A stretch of 9,319 nucleotides of DNA from the NCBI GenBank assembly GCA_015490115.1, contig WFYM01000211.1:1-9319 (forward strand). The letters run 5' to 3'. How positions within the stretch are numbered: position 1 is the stretch's first letter; each line of letters begins with the position of its first letter. The notes beneath the pieces are model-generated. The model saw only the letters and a list, made by a program, of their open reading frames with translations, was not told the origin of the DNA and ran no database searches. The stretch is from Aquificaceae bacterium. Lineage in GTDB: Bacteria; Aquificota; Aquificia; Aquificales; Aquificaceae. Made by a program: the position numbers and the translations under genes. This document shows, piece after piece, positions 1 through 6,820 of this stretch.

Positions 1-515
1 CCCACGCTCCCGTTCCCCCCGAATAGGGCGACCGGCTGACCGCCGCTGAATGCGACAACCCCTAAAATCTCCTCCTCCGTGAAGAGGGCTACATACCCCG
101 TGAGGTGGCTCCTTTGGGCTATGGATATCTCCTTGTTTATGTCGAGGAAGCTGAGGGATACGGGTTCCTGAGTCAGCGTCCCGTATGGGAAGAGAACTAA
201 GGGTCCGTCCCTCTCTATCTGGCTTCTGTGGTCCAAAAAGCTCACTATGTCGTCGAGGGTGGTTTCCACAAAGGTAGCCGTCCCCTCCTTCCCTTTAACG
301 GAGAAGGAACCCGGATCTCCTATGAGCCTCCTTCCCTCTACGCTTACGGTCACTGACCTTCTCGGCTCACCGTCCACGAAGAGCAAGTAGTCTTCACTGT
401 CCCAGTAGACCACCTTGAGGTATCCTGTTATGTTCCTCCTCCTCGCCTCCTCTATGACGTTCTCCACGTTGAGGGCGCTCGCCTCCACCTCTCTGAAGAT
501 CACCCTCTTCTGCAT
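1..515 (-). CDS. Unrecognised protein with a duplicated TGY/G-P module, C-terminus cut by window edge
   Basis: An open frame runs leftward from an ATG at 515-513 for 171 codons and leaves the window without a stop. The reading begins MQKRVIFREVEASALNVEN. The ATG follows an AGGGG-type ribosome binding site, and it lies 13 nt after the nth stop, so the two genes are probably cotranscribed. I do not recognise the family with confidence. Two segments resemble each other: residues about 15-57 (ITGYLKVVYWDSEDYLLFVDGEP is the core of the first, shown here as ITGYL at 29-33 and DGEP at 48-51) and about 121-165 (LTGYV at 138-142 and GGQP at 158-161). Each has a helix-like stretch followed by alternating hydrophobic strands and a Gly-x-Pro turn. 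This pattern loosely recalls DUF4388/PATAN-like sensory modules, but that is a guess. No signal peptide or membrane segment is seen, so the product is probably cytoplasmic. Confidence 0.8.
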   Translation of the reverse strand, partial: MQKRVIFREVEASALNVENVIEEARRRNITGYLKVVYWDSEDYLLFVDGEPRRSVTVSVEGRRLIGDPGSFSVKGKEGTATFVETTLDDIVSFLDHRSQIERDGPLVLFPYGTLTQEPVSLSFLDINKEISIAQRSHLTGYVALFTEEEILGVVAFSGGQPVALFGGNGSV

Positions 516-528
516 ACCCCTACCCCTT

Positions 529-1206
529 TTATTTAATTTCGCAAGAATCGCAAAGGTCGCAGAGGGGACACTTGGCGCACTCAGGACTCTTCGCTTTGCA
601 AACCCTCTTCCCGTGGTTCATAAGGAGGAGGGAAAAGCGTGTCCAGAGATCCTCGGGGACCACGCCCCTTAGCTCCATCTCAACCCTGTCCGCCTCCTCC
701 TCCTTTGCAAGACCGAGCCTTTTGGATACCCTCAGGACGTGCCTGTCTACTATAACAGCCGGAAGTCCGTAAGCCCCTCCTATGACCATGTTTGCCGTCT
801 TCCTACCAACGCCGGGGAGCTTCACCATCTCCTCAACGGTCTTCGGGACCTCACCCCCGAACTCCTCGACGAGCTTCCTGCAGCACTCCTTCAAGAGCTT
901 CGCCTTCCTCCTGTAGAAGTTTATACTGCTGAGATCCCTCTCAAGCTCCTCCAAGGGTGCCTTTGCGATCGACTCCGGGTCCGGATACTTCCCGAAGAAC
1001 TCTTCCCTTATTTTGTTTACCTTCTTGTCAGACTCCTGAGCTGCGAGGATCGCTTCGACCAAAAGCTGGAAGGGGTTTTCGTATTCGAGTTCGAGCTTAG
1101 GATCCGGGTATTCCCTTTCGAGCCTCTTTACGATCTCGGAGACCTTCAGATCCCGAGTTCCCTCATTATGTTCTCCACGTGTCCCTTCGCCTTTACGTTT
1201 CTCCAT
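529..1206 (-). CDS. nth: Endonuclease III (bifunctional DNA glycosylase / AP lyase)
   Basis: This is a base-excision-repair enzyme that removes oxidised pyrimidines and cleaves the abasic site. Numbering from the ATG at 1206, the helix-hairpin-helix is LPGVGRKTAN at 130-139, with the Schiff-base lysine at K136. The catalytic aspartate is D154 in VDRHVLRV (DRH here instead of the commoner DTH). The [4Fe-4S] loop is C203-x6-C210-x2-C213-x5-C219. The order and spacing match E. coli Nth throughout, so the enzyme looks complete and active. The start is uncertain. The ATG at 1206 lies 60 nt inside the end of the peroxiredoxin frame, and its first 19 residues look like an out-of-frame reading of that gene. 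Family homology begins near residue 20, at LKVSEIVKRL. A CTG at 1149-1147 overlaps the upstream TGA and has GAGGGA 9 nt before it, so it may be the true start (206 residues). Confidence 0.93.
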   Translation of the reverse strand: MEKRKGEGTRGEHNEGTRDLKVSEIVKRLEREYPDPKLELEYENPFQLLVEAILAAQESDKKVNKIREEFFGKYPDPESIAKAPLEELERDLSSINFYRRKAKLLKECCRKLVEEFGGEVPKTVEEMVKLPGVGRKTANMVIGGAYGLPAVIVDRHVLRVSKRLGLAKEEEADRVEMELRGVVPEDLWTRFSLLLMNHGKRVCKAKSPECAKCPLCDLCDSCEIK

Positions 1207-1585
1207 GCCCTTACTATCCTCCCTTCCTCGTCTATGAGAAAGGTCGACCTTATTATCTTCTCCCTATATGCTAAGCTTTGGCTACCTTCTTTTCAGGGTC
1301 GCTGAGGAGCGGGAAGTTGAGGCTGTGCTTTTCCCTGAACTTCTTGTGGGACTCCACCGTGTCCGGGCTTATCCCTACAACCTTGTAGCCCTTACCTTGT
1401 AGGCGGGAGAGGTTGTCCCTGAAGTCGCAGGTTTCCCTTGTGCATCCGGGTGTGTTGTCCTTAGGGTAGAAATACAGGATCAGCTTGCTACCGAGGAGGT
1501 CCTTGAGGCAAAATTCTCTTTCCCTCCCTTCTTCGTCTATACCCTTGAGGCAAAAGTCGGGAGCTTTATCCCCTTCCTTTACCAT
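1146..1585 (-). pseudogene. bcp: PrxQ/Bcp-type thiol peroxiredoxin, frame-disrupted
   Basis: The family reduces hydrogen and organic peroxides through a cysteine thiol. The N-terminal frame from the ATG at 1585 reads MVKEGDKAPDFCLKG and contains the active-site stretch DNTPGCTRETCDFRD, with peroxidatic C48 and a resolving-type C53 five residues later, as in atypical 2-Cys PrxQ proteins. It then stops at a TAG at 1273-1271, after 104 residues, just past LLSDPEKKVAKA. The missing end of the family continues in another frame: RSTFLIDEEGRIVRAWRN followed by a KAKGHVENIMRELGI tail, ending at a TGA at 1148-1146. Between the halves about ten codons of the usual Y-G-V-W-G-E-K region are absent. The 104-residue product would lack the conserved catalytic-pocket arginine (the R of RSTFLID) and the last strand and helix. 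The ribosome binding site is AAAGGGGGA. The gene is probably inactivated, although an assembly error is possible. Confidence 0.85.
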
Positions 1586-1612
1586 CCTTGTCCCCCTTTG
1601 AGGTTTACCATT

Positions 1613-1618
1613 ATTATA
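1613..1618 (-). promoter_or_regulatory. Possible -10 element for the leftward bcp-nth transcript
   Basis: The minus strand reads TATAAT here, a perfect -10 hexamer, 27 bases before the bcp start codon. A start point near 1606 would give a leader of about 20 nt containing the AAAGGGGGA ribosome binding site. No good -35 hexamer lies 16-18 nt upstream, so the assignment rests on the -10 and its position in the 32-bp gap between divergent genes. Confidence 0.4.
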
Positions 1619-2229
1619 TGCCCGAGTTCAGGTTCAGGTCCGAACTCTGGACAGCCCAGTATACGGGGATAAAGGCAAGCACGTTAGGGACTTTCCTCAA
1701 AGCTCTTAGAGAGGTTGACGACGATACGATATACTACCACCTCTACAGGAACCTCTTCGAATACCACTTCCTCCCGACGGACTACTGGAACAGCTTTTCC
1801 TACTGGTTCGCGGAAAACGGCTTCCCGGTTTTAGCGGAAAAGTTCCTCGCCCTCGACCTTATGGAGTGCGTCTGCATACCCGACATTAGGGAGGAGATGG
1901 TGAGGATAGTGGAGAGGGAGGGACACTCCTTCGACAAGCTCTGCAAACCCTTCTACTTCATAAGGGCTGTGAGGAGGATAGTTGATCTCGGAGAGGTGGC
2001 GAGGGACATTAAAGAGCTGAAGGAGGGTGTAAGGAAGGTCGGTGTCCACTCCCTCTTTTACCACCTCGTAACCTCGAGGCTCGTCCACAGGTCTCCGATA
2101 AACGACTTCTCGAGGTGGCTCCTCGAAGTTGGTGAGGAGAGGAAGGCTGAGGAGATAAACAGGCTTGATCTCATGTCGACGGATCTCTATCAGGTAAAGG
2201 AGAAGCTCATAGAGATACTGGAGAGCTGA
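1618..2229 (+). CDS. DUF5752 family protein, two tandem repeats, linked to treT
   Basis: I recognise this as the DUF5752 type of protein, which I associate with trehalose synthase genes in Aquificales; its biochemical role is unknown to me. The ATG at 1618 (MPEFRFRSELW) is preferred over an upstream in-frame TTG at 1588, which has no purine-rich site. GAGGT at 1600-1604 is a somewhat distant ribosome binding site. The 203-residue product is an internal duplication. Residues about 1-104 and 112-203 line up: YYHLYRN at 39-45 with FYHLVTS at 147-153, FSYWFAENG at 60-68 with FSRWLLEVG at 164-172, and FLALDLM at 76-82 with INRLDLM at 180-186, each followed by a charged helix. No membrane segment or signal peptide is seen. 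The stop at 2227-2229 is one base before the treT ATG, so the two are almost certainly translated together, which suggests a shared complex or regulatory role (inference). Confidence 0.85.
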   Translation: MPEFRFRSELWTAQYTGIKASTLGTFLKALREVDDDTIYYHLYRNLFEYHFLPTDYWNSFSYWFAENGFPVLAEKFLALDLMECVCIPDIREEMVRIVEREGHSFDKLCKPFYFIRAVRRIVDLGEVARDIKELKEGVRKVGVHSLFYHLVTSRLVHRSPINDFSRWLLEVGEERKAEEINRLDLMSTDLYQVKEKLIEILES

Positions 2230-2230
2230 G

Positions 2231-3436
2231 ATGCTCGAAGAATACGAGAGGTTCACGGATCCGGGGACTATAAAGGAGCTTGAGCTTTTGGCGAAGGATC
2301 TAAAAGGCGTCAGGGTCCTTCACGTGAACTCTACCAAGGAGGGGGGAGGGGTTGCGGAGATACTCCACAGGCTCGTTCCCCTCATGAACGAACTCGGTAT
2401 AGAGTGCCACTGGGAGGTTATAAGGGGAGACGAGGAGTTCTTCAGGGTAACCAAGAAGCTTCACAACCTACTCCACATGCCGGGAGGGAAGACCCTCGAA
2501 CCCTCCGACGTGGTTACCTACATGAGGTATACCTTCGAAAACGCAGCCCATATAGATACGGACCCTTACGACATAGTCTTCGTCCACGACCCCCAGCCCC
2601 TCGGTCTTATAGTGAAAAAAAAGAAAGGGCAAAGGTGGGTCTGGAGGTGCCACATAGACGTCTCCTCGCCCGAGGAGGAGGCTTGGAAGTTCGTGGAGAC
2701 CTTCGTGAACAGCTACGACGCCACCGTCTTCCACATACCCGAGTTCGTGAGGGAGGGTGTGAAGGTCCCCACCTTCATAATACCGCCCTCGATAGACCCC
2801 CTCCACGAGAAGAACGTTGAACTCGAGGAGGAGTTCGTAAGGTCCGTCGTAGAGAGGTTCGGTATAGACCCAGAAAGACCCATAATACTTCAGGTCTCCC
2901 GCTTCGACAGGCTAAAAGATCCTTTCGGTGTTATAGAGGCTTACAGGATAGTGAGGAAGAGGATAGACTGCCAGCTCGTCCTCGCAGGCTCCTTCGCCTC
3001 GGACGACCCGGAAGGTGAGGAGGTATACTCGGAGGTCCTAAAGGCGAAAGGGGAAGACCCTGACATACACGTCCTCAACCTACCCCCCGACAGCCACATA
3101 GAGATAAACGCCCTCCAGAGGGGAGCGGACGTCGTCGTTCAGAAGTCTGTAAGGGAAGGTTTCGGGCTGACAGTCTCCGAAGCCATGTGGAAGGGAAAGC
3201 CCGTTGTGGGGAGCAACATAGGAGGTATAAGGAGGCAGATAATAAACGGCGTCACGGGATATCTCGTAAACAGCACGGAAGGGACAGCCTTCAGGATAAA
3301 GCAGCTCTTACTCGACGAAGACCTCAAAAGGAGGCTCGGGAGGAACGCAAAAGAAAGGGTAAGAAGGAGCTTCCTGATAACGAGGCACCTGAAGGACTAC
3401 CTAATACTGATCCACAGCCTCCTGAAGGGTCTCTAA
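2231..3436 (+). CDS. treT: Trehalose glycosyltransferring synthase, GT4 family (TreT-type)
   Basis: TreT joins glucose from NDP-glucose to free glucose to make trehalose in one reversible step in the cytosol. The protein (401 residues, close to the usual TreT length) resembles archaeal TreT along its length. The N-terminal Rossmann domain opens with HVNSTKEGGGVAEIL (31-45), the donor/acceptor loop. FVHDPQPLGLI, WRCHID and PPSIDPL follow. The C-terminal domain has LQVSRFDRLKDPFGVIEAY and the retaining-GT4 E-x7-E motif in VREGFGLTVSEAMWKGKPVV, with E309 and E317. The start follows GGAGA in the end of the DUF5752 gene, spaced 6 nt. The last 36 nt overlap the convergent otsB end, so no ordinary terminator fits. 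GT4 substrate specificity cannot be proved from sequence, and a related disaccharide synthase is the alternative, but the motif set and neighbours favour trehalose. Confidence 0.9.
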   Translation: MLEEYERFTDPGTIKELELLAKDLKGVRVLHVNSTKEGGGVAEILHRLVPLMNELGIECHWEVIRGDEEFFRVTKKLHNLLHMPGGKTLEPSDVVTYMRYTFENAAHIDTDPYDIVFVHDPQPLGLIVKKKKGQRWVWRCHIDVSSPEEEAWKFVETFVNSYDATVFHIPEFVREGVKVPTFIIPPSIDPLHEKNVELEEEFVRSVVERFGIDPERPIILQVSRFDRLKDPFGVIEAYRIVRKRIDCQLVLAGSFASDDPEGEEVYSEVLKAKGEDPDIHVLNLPPDSHIEINALQRGADVVVQKSVREGFGLTVSEAMWKGKPVVGSNIGGIRRQIINGVTGYLVNSTEGTAFRIKQLLLDEDLKRRLGRNAKERVRRSFLITRHLKDYLILIHSLLKGL

Positions 3437-4105
3437 GAACCTGTAAACCTCGTCCACGTCCCCGAAGAACCCTTCCGCTTCGGGAAGCTCCCTACCCACG
3501 AAGTAAGCCCTACCCCCAAGCTCCCTTACCCTCCTCACAGCGTCGAGGTCCGTCGTGTCGTCTCCTATGTAGATCACTTCTTCCTTGCGGTCCCAGTTGA
3601 GGAACTTCAAAAACCTCTCGACTCCCTTCCTCTTGTCGAAGTCCCCGTAAAGAGCTTCGAGGACCTTCTTCCCCTCTATGACCCTGAGGGGCGGGTTTTC
3701 CTTTATGAAGCTGCAAAAGACCTCCTTTACTTTGGACTCATCTCCTTCGAAGGACCTGTAATGGAGGGCGAAGCACCCTTCCTTCTCTTCGAGGAAGGTC
3801 CCCGGAAGCTCCCTCAACTTCTCCTTCAGAGGTCCGAGGTCTGGCGTCTTCCCTTTTAGAAAATCCGCGACGAGCTTCTCACCTTTGTATATCCTCGCTC
3901 CGTGAGAGGTTATTAGGTATAGCTCTGGGGGAACTTCACCGAACACCTGAGAGAAGCTCCTCTTGTCCCTTCCCGTCACGATAGCTACCTTGTGCTTTTT
4001 TGCGAGTTTCCTTAAAAACTCCTTCCTTTTTGGGTCTATCTTGGCAAGATACGGGAACTCCCTCAAAGGGACGAGGGTGCCGTCGTAGTCTAAGAAGATT
4101 ATCAT
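3401..4105 (-). CDS. otsB: Trehalose-6-phosphate phosphatase (HAD superfamily, OtsB-type)
   Basis: This enzyme removes phosphate from trehalose 6-phosphate, the second step of the OtsA/OtsB route. HAD motif I is FLDYDGTL, with the nucleophile D6 and acid/base D8. Motif II is in IVTGRD (near 42-47). SHGARI fits the (N/S)HG motif of the trehalose-phosphatase subfamily. Motif IV is YIGDDTTDLDAV, with the Mg-binding D182 and D183. The 234-residue length is on the short side for the family but all motifs are present. It is the only leftward gene in the sugar cluster: its 3' end overlaps treT by 36 nt and its start codon is 15 bp from that of otsA. No Shine-Dalgarno sequence precedes the ATG (TTAATATACCTTTTA comes directly before it), so it may be translated from a leaderless or near-leaderless mRNA. 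A phosphatase for a related sugar phosphate, such as glucosylglycerol phosphate, is the alternative. Confidence 0.9.
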   Translation of the reverse strand: MIIFLDYDGTLVPLREFPYLAKIDPKRKEFLRKLAKKHKVAIVTGRDKRSFSQVFGEVPPELYLITSHGARIYKGEKLVADFLKGKTPDLGPLKEKLRELPGTFLEEKEGCFALHYRSFEGDESKVKEVFCSFIKENPPLRVIEGKKVLEALYGDFDKRKGVERFLKFLNWDRKEEVIYIGDDTTDLDAVRRVRELGGRAYFVGRELPEAEGFFGDVDEVYRFLETLQEAVDQY

Positions 4106-4120
4106 TAAAAGGTATATTAA
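4106..4120. promoter_or_regulatory. 15-bp divergent gap between otsB and otsA
   Basis: The 15 bp TAAAAGGTATATTAA is all that separates the two start codons. On the plus strand it supplies AAAAGG, spaced 8 nt from the otsA ATG, a good ribosome binding site. On the minus strand it supplies TAATATACC, a -10-like stretch that would start otsB transcription at or near its own ATG. Any other promoter parts must lie inside the coding sequence of the opposite gene. Confidence 0.4.
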
Positions 4121-5491
4121 ATGAGACTGATAGTCGTCTCGAACAGAGAACCTTACAGGCTCGAGCCTTCCCGCGGTAAGGCGAAGTTCGAAAGGACCGT
4201 CGGAGGTCTCGTTTCAGCTCTCGAGCCTGTCCTCAGGGAATACGGCGGAACTTGGGTCTGCTGGGGGAGGAAGGGGAAAAGTCCCGGCGAGATCAAGGTG
4301 AGCGACAGCTTCAAGGTGAAGTTCGTCCCCCTCACGAGCGGAGACATCTCGGGATACTACTACGGTTATTCGAACGAGACCCTCTGGCCCCTTTGCCACA
4401 TGTTCCTCACAAGGACACGCTTTGACAGCTCCTTCTGGACAGCTTACAGGAGGGTGAACAGGAAGTTCGCGAGGGCGGTCCTCGAAGTCTACGAGCCGGG
4501 TTCTAAGATACTCGTGAACGACTACCACCTCGCCTTAGTTCCGAAGCTCCTGAGGGACTCGGGTGTAAGGGATCCAATATACCTCTTCTGGCACATACCC
4601 TTCCCCCCCTACTTCATGATGAGGTTCCTGCCGTCGAGGAGGGAGCTTCTCGAAGGGATGCTGGGAGCTGACGTTTTGGGCTTCCACACCCGACACTACG
4701 TGGACAACTTCCTCGAGTGTGCGAGGGAGATACTAGGAGCCTTTTCCGACAACGACACCGTTTACTGGAACGGGAGGAGGATAAAGGTGAGGGCTGTCCC
4801 GATAGGCATAGACGTCGAGAGGTGGGAGAAGCTCGCAAAAGACCCGAAAGCTGTAAGGTATGCATCGAACCTCAGGAAGAGGATAGGGGTTGAGTTCGTC
4901 GGCGTCGGTGTCGACAGGCTCGACTACACCAAGGGTCTCGAGGAGAAGTTCAGGGGTATAGGGAGGTTCTTCGAGAAATACCCCTCCTTCAGGGGTAAGG
5001 TCTCCTTCATCCAGATAGCTGCTCCCACGAGGACTAAGCTCCAAGAATACATCGACATAAAGAGGAGGACGGACGAGATAGTGGGTATGATAGAGGGGAG
5101 GTTCGGGGAGCCGGGCTGGGTCCCGATATATTACTACTACAAAAATTACCCGGACGAGAGGCTCGTATCCCTATACATGATGGCTGACTTTGCCCTCGTC
5201 ACACCCCTAATAGACGGGTTGAACCTCGTCTCCAAAGAGTACGTAGCTTCGAAGATCAACGAGGAGGGTGTCCTCATAGTCAGCGAGTTCGCGGGTGTGA
5301 GCTTGCAGCTGAGGGAGGGAGCTATAATCGTTAACCCCTTCGACGAGGAGGAGATAGCGGAGGCGATATACATGGCTCTCAAGATGAAGAGGTCCGAAAA
5401 GAAGGAGAGGATGAGGACCATGAGGGCGATCGTGAAGGAAAAGGATATAAGGTGGTGGGTGAGGGAGTTCCTAAAGGATGTATCTGCTTAG
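4121..5491 (+). CDS. otsA: Trehalose-6-phosphate synthase (GT20 family, OtsA-type)
   Basis: OtsA transfers glucose from an NDP-glucose to glucose 6-phosphate. The protein (456 residues; E. coli OtsA is 474) keeps the family's binding residues, with a constant shift of about four from E. coli numbering. They are VSNR with R9, VGGL at 27-30, Y80 and W89 in the SNETLWP stretch, D134 in VNDYH, H158 in WHIPFPP, R266 and K271 in VDRLDYTKG, and D365 and E373 in DGLNLVSKEYV. The first two segments bind the acceptor phosphate and sugar, and the later ones the nucleotide sugar. It starts after AAAAGG. The adjacent divergent phosphatase supports a two-step trehalose pathway. Glucosylglycerol-phosphate synthase is also GT20 and cannot be wholly excluded. 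The last 21 nt overlap the convergent hslU end. Confidence 0.92.
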   Translation: MRLIVVSNREPYRLEPSRGKAKFERTVGGLVSALEPVLREYGGTWVCWGRKGKSPGEIKVSDSFKVKFVPLTSGDISGYYYGYSNETLWPLCHMFLTRTRFDSSFWTAYRRVNRKFARAVLEVYEPGSKILVNDYHLALVPKLLRDSGVRDPIYLFWHIPFPPYFMMRFLPSRRELLEGMLGADVLGFHTRHYVDNFLECAREILGAFSDNDTVYWNGRRIKVRAVPIGIDVERWEKLAKDPKAVRYASNLRKRIGVEFVGVGVDRLDYTKGLEEKFRGIGRFFEKYPSFRGKVSFIQIAAPTRTKLQEYIDIKRRTDEIVGMIEGRFGEPGWVPIYYYYKNYPDERLVSLYMMADFALVTPLIDGLNLVSKEYVASKINEEGVLIVSEFAGVSLQLREGAIIVNPFDEEEIAEAIYMALKMKRSEKKERMRTMRAIVKEKDIRWWVREFLKDVSA

Positions 5492-6820
5492 CTCCTCGTC
5501 CTTCACGATATCGCCGAGCTTAGCCCTTACGAACTTGCTGTCTATGATTATGTACTGACCCGCCAGTTCGGGAGCGTTGAAGGAGATGTCCTCGAGGAGC
5601 TTCTCCATAACAGTGTGGAGCCTCCTCGCACCTATGTTTTCAGTCCTGCTGTTTATCTCCTCCGATATCCTCGCTATCTCCTCTATAGCGTCCTCGGTGA
5701 ACTCTATGTGGACGTCTTCGGTCCTCAGAAGCTCTATATACTGCTTCGTGAGGGCGTTCTCCGGTTCGGTGAGAATCCTCACAAAGTCCTCTTTTGTGAG
5801 GGGCTTTAGCTCCACCCTTATGGGGAACCTTCCCTGAAGCTCAGGGATGAGGTCGGAGGGCTTCGCCATGTGGAAGGCTCCAGCTCCTATGAAGAGTATG
5901 TGGTCGGTCTTTACTGGACCGTATTTGGTGTTTACGGTTGTCCCTTCCAAGATCGGGAGGAGGTCCCTCTGGACACCCTCCCTCGAGACCCCCGGTCCAG
6001 CCCCCGGCGTCTTTATGGCTATCTTGTCTATCTCGTCTATGAAGATTATCCCGAAGTTCTCAGCCCTATAGATGGCTTCCCTCGCTACCTCCTCCTTGTC
6101 TATCAGCTTCTCCGCCTCCTCCTGCTCGAGTATGTGTAGAGCCTCCTTTACCCTGACCCTCCTTCTCTTTTTTGTGGGCATAAGGTTCGAGAACATCTCC
6201 CTCAGCTGGTTTTCAAGCTCCTCAAGTCCCGGAGGTCCGGCTATCCCTATCATGGGAACGACCTTCTCTTGGACGTCTATCTCTATGACCTTGTCGTCCA
6301 GCTCACCTTTCCTGAGCTTTTCCCTCATTTCTTCTCGTTTGCTCGGGCTTTGGACCTCCCTAACTCCGAAGCTTGTGAACTGCTGGGGTGTGAGGTAGTC
6401 GAGTATCCTCTCCTCGGCGAGCCTCCTCGCCCTCTCCCTCACCTTCTCCATATACTCCCTCTTTACCATCTGGTAGGAGACGTCCACGAGTTCCCTAACC
6501 ATCGACTCTACGTCCCTCCCCACGTAGCCCACTTCCGTATACTTTGTAGCCTCCACCTTTACGAAGGGAGCCTTTATTAAGGAGGCGAGCCTCCTCGCTA
6601 TCTCCGTCTTCCCAACACCTGTCGGTCCTATCATCAGTATGTTCTTTGGGGCTACCTCGTCCCTTATGTATTCGGGGAGCCTCTGCCTCCTCCACCTGTT
6701 CCTCAGAGCCACAGCTACAGCCCTCTTTGCCTCCTCCTGACCGACTACGTATTTGTTCAGCTCCTCGACTATCCTCTTCGGGGTCAGCTCTTCGAGGAGT
6801 TCAGAAAGGGACTTCGTCAT
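5471..6820 (-). CDS. hslU: HslU, ATPase subunit of the HslUV (ClpYQ) protease
   Basis: HslU is an AAA+ hexamer that unfolds substrates and feeds them to the HslV peptidase in the cytosol. The 449 residues match the usual length. Visible in order are LTPKRIVEELNKYVVGQEEAK near the N-terminus (residues 12-32; motif core VVGQ), Walker A GPTGVGKT at 65-72, the pore loop GYVGRD at 98-103, the helical I-domain at about 110-240, Walker B IIFIDEIDK at 258-266, the sensor 1 region ILFIGAGAFH at 308-317, PELQGRFPIRVEL at 326-338, sensor 2 GARRLHTVMEKLLED, and the C-terminal LSRYIL that docks into HslV. The start codon lies 20 nt inside the upstream gene, with GAGAGG 8 nt before it, so the two are translationally coupled. 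hslV is not adjacent on either side, unlike the common hslV-hslU order. Confidence 0.97.
   Translation of the reverse strand: MTKSLSELLEELTPKRIVEELNKYVVGQEEAKRAVAVALRNRWRRQRLPEYIRDEVAPKNILMIGPTGVGKTEIARRLASLIKAPFVKVEATKYTEVGYVGRDVESMVRELVDVSYQMVKREYMEKVRERARRLAEERILDYLTPQQFTSFGVREVQSPSKREEMREKLRKGELDDKVIEIDVQEKVVPMIGIAGPPGLEELENQLREMFSNLMPTKKRRRVRVKEALHILEQEEAEKLIDKEEVAREAIYRAENFGIIFIDEIDKIAIKTPGAGPGVSREGVQRDLLPILEGTTVNTKYGPVKTDHILFIGAGAFHMAKPSDLIPELQGRFPIRVELKPLTKEDFVRILTEPENALTKQYIELLRTEDVHIEFTEDAIEEIARISEEINSRTENIGARRLHTVMEKLLEDISFNAPELAGQYIIIDSKFVRAKLGDIVKDEELSRYIL

Noticed and set aside
739..1305. Rightward 188-codon open frame opposite nth and bcp
   Set aside because: It is an antisense shadow of the clearly homologous nth; its composition is Leu/Pro-rich and matches no family.
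1588..1617. TTG at 1588 as the DUF5752 start
   Set aside because: No purine-rich site precedes it, it overlaps the start region of the divergent bcp gene, and the extra residues SPFEVYHYY are not part of the repeat structure.
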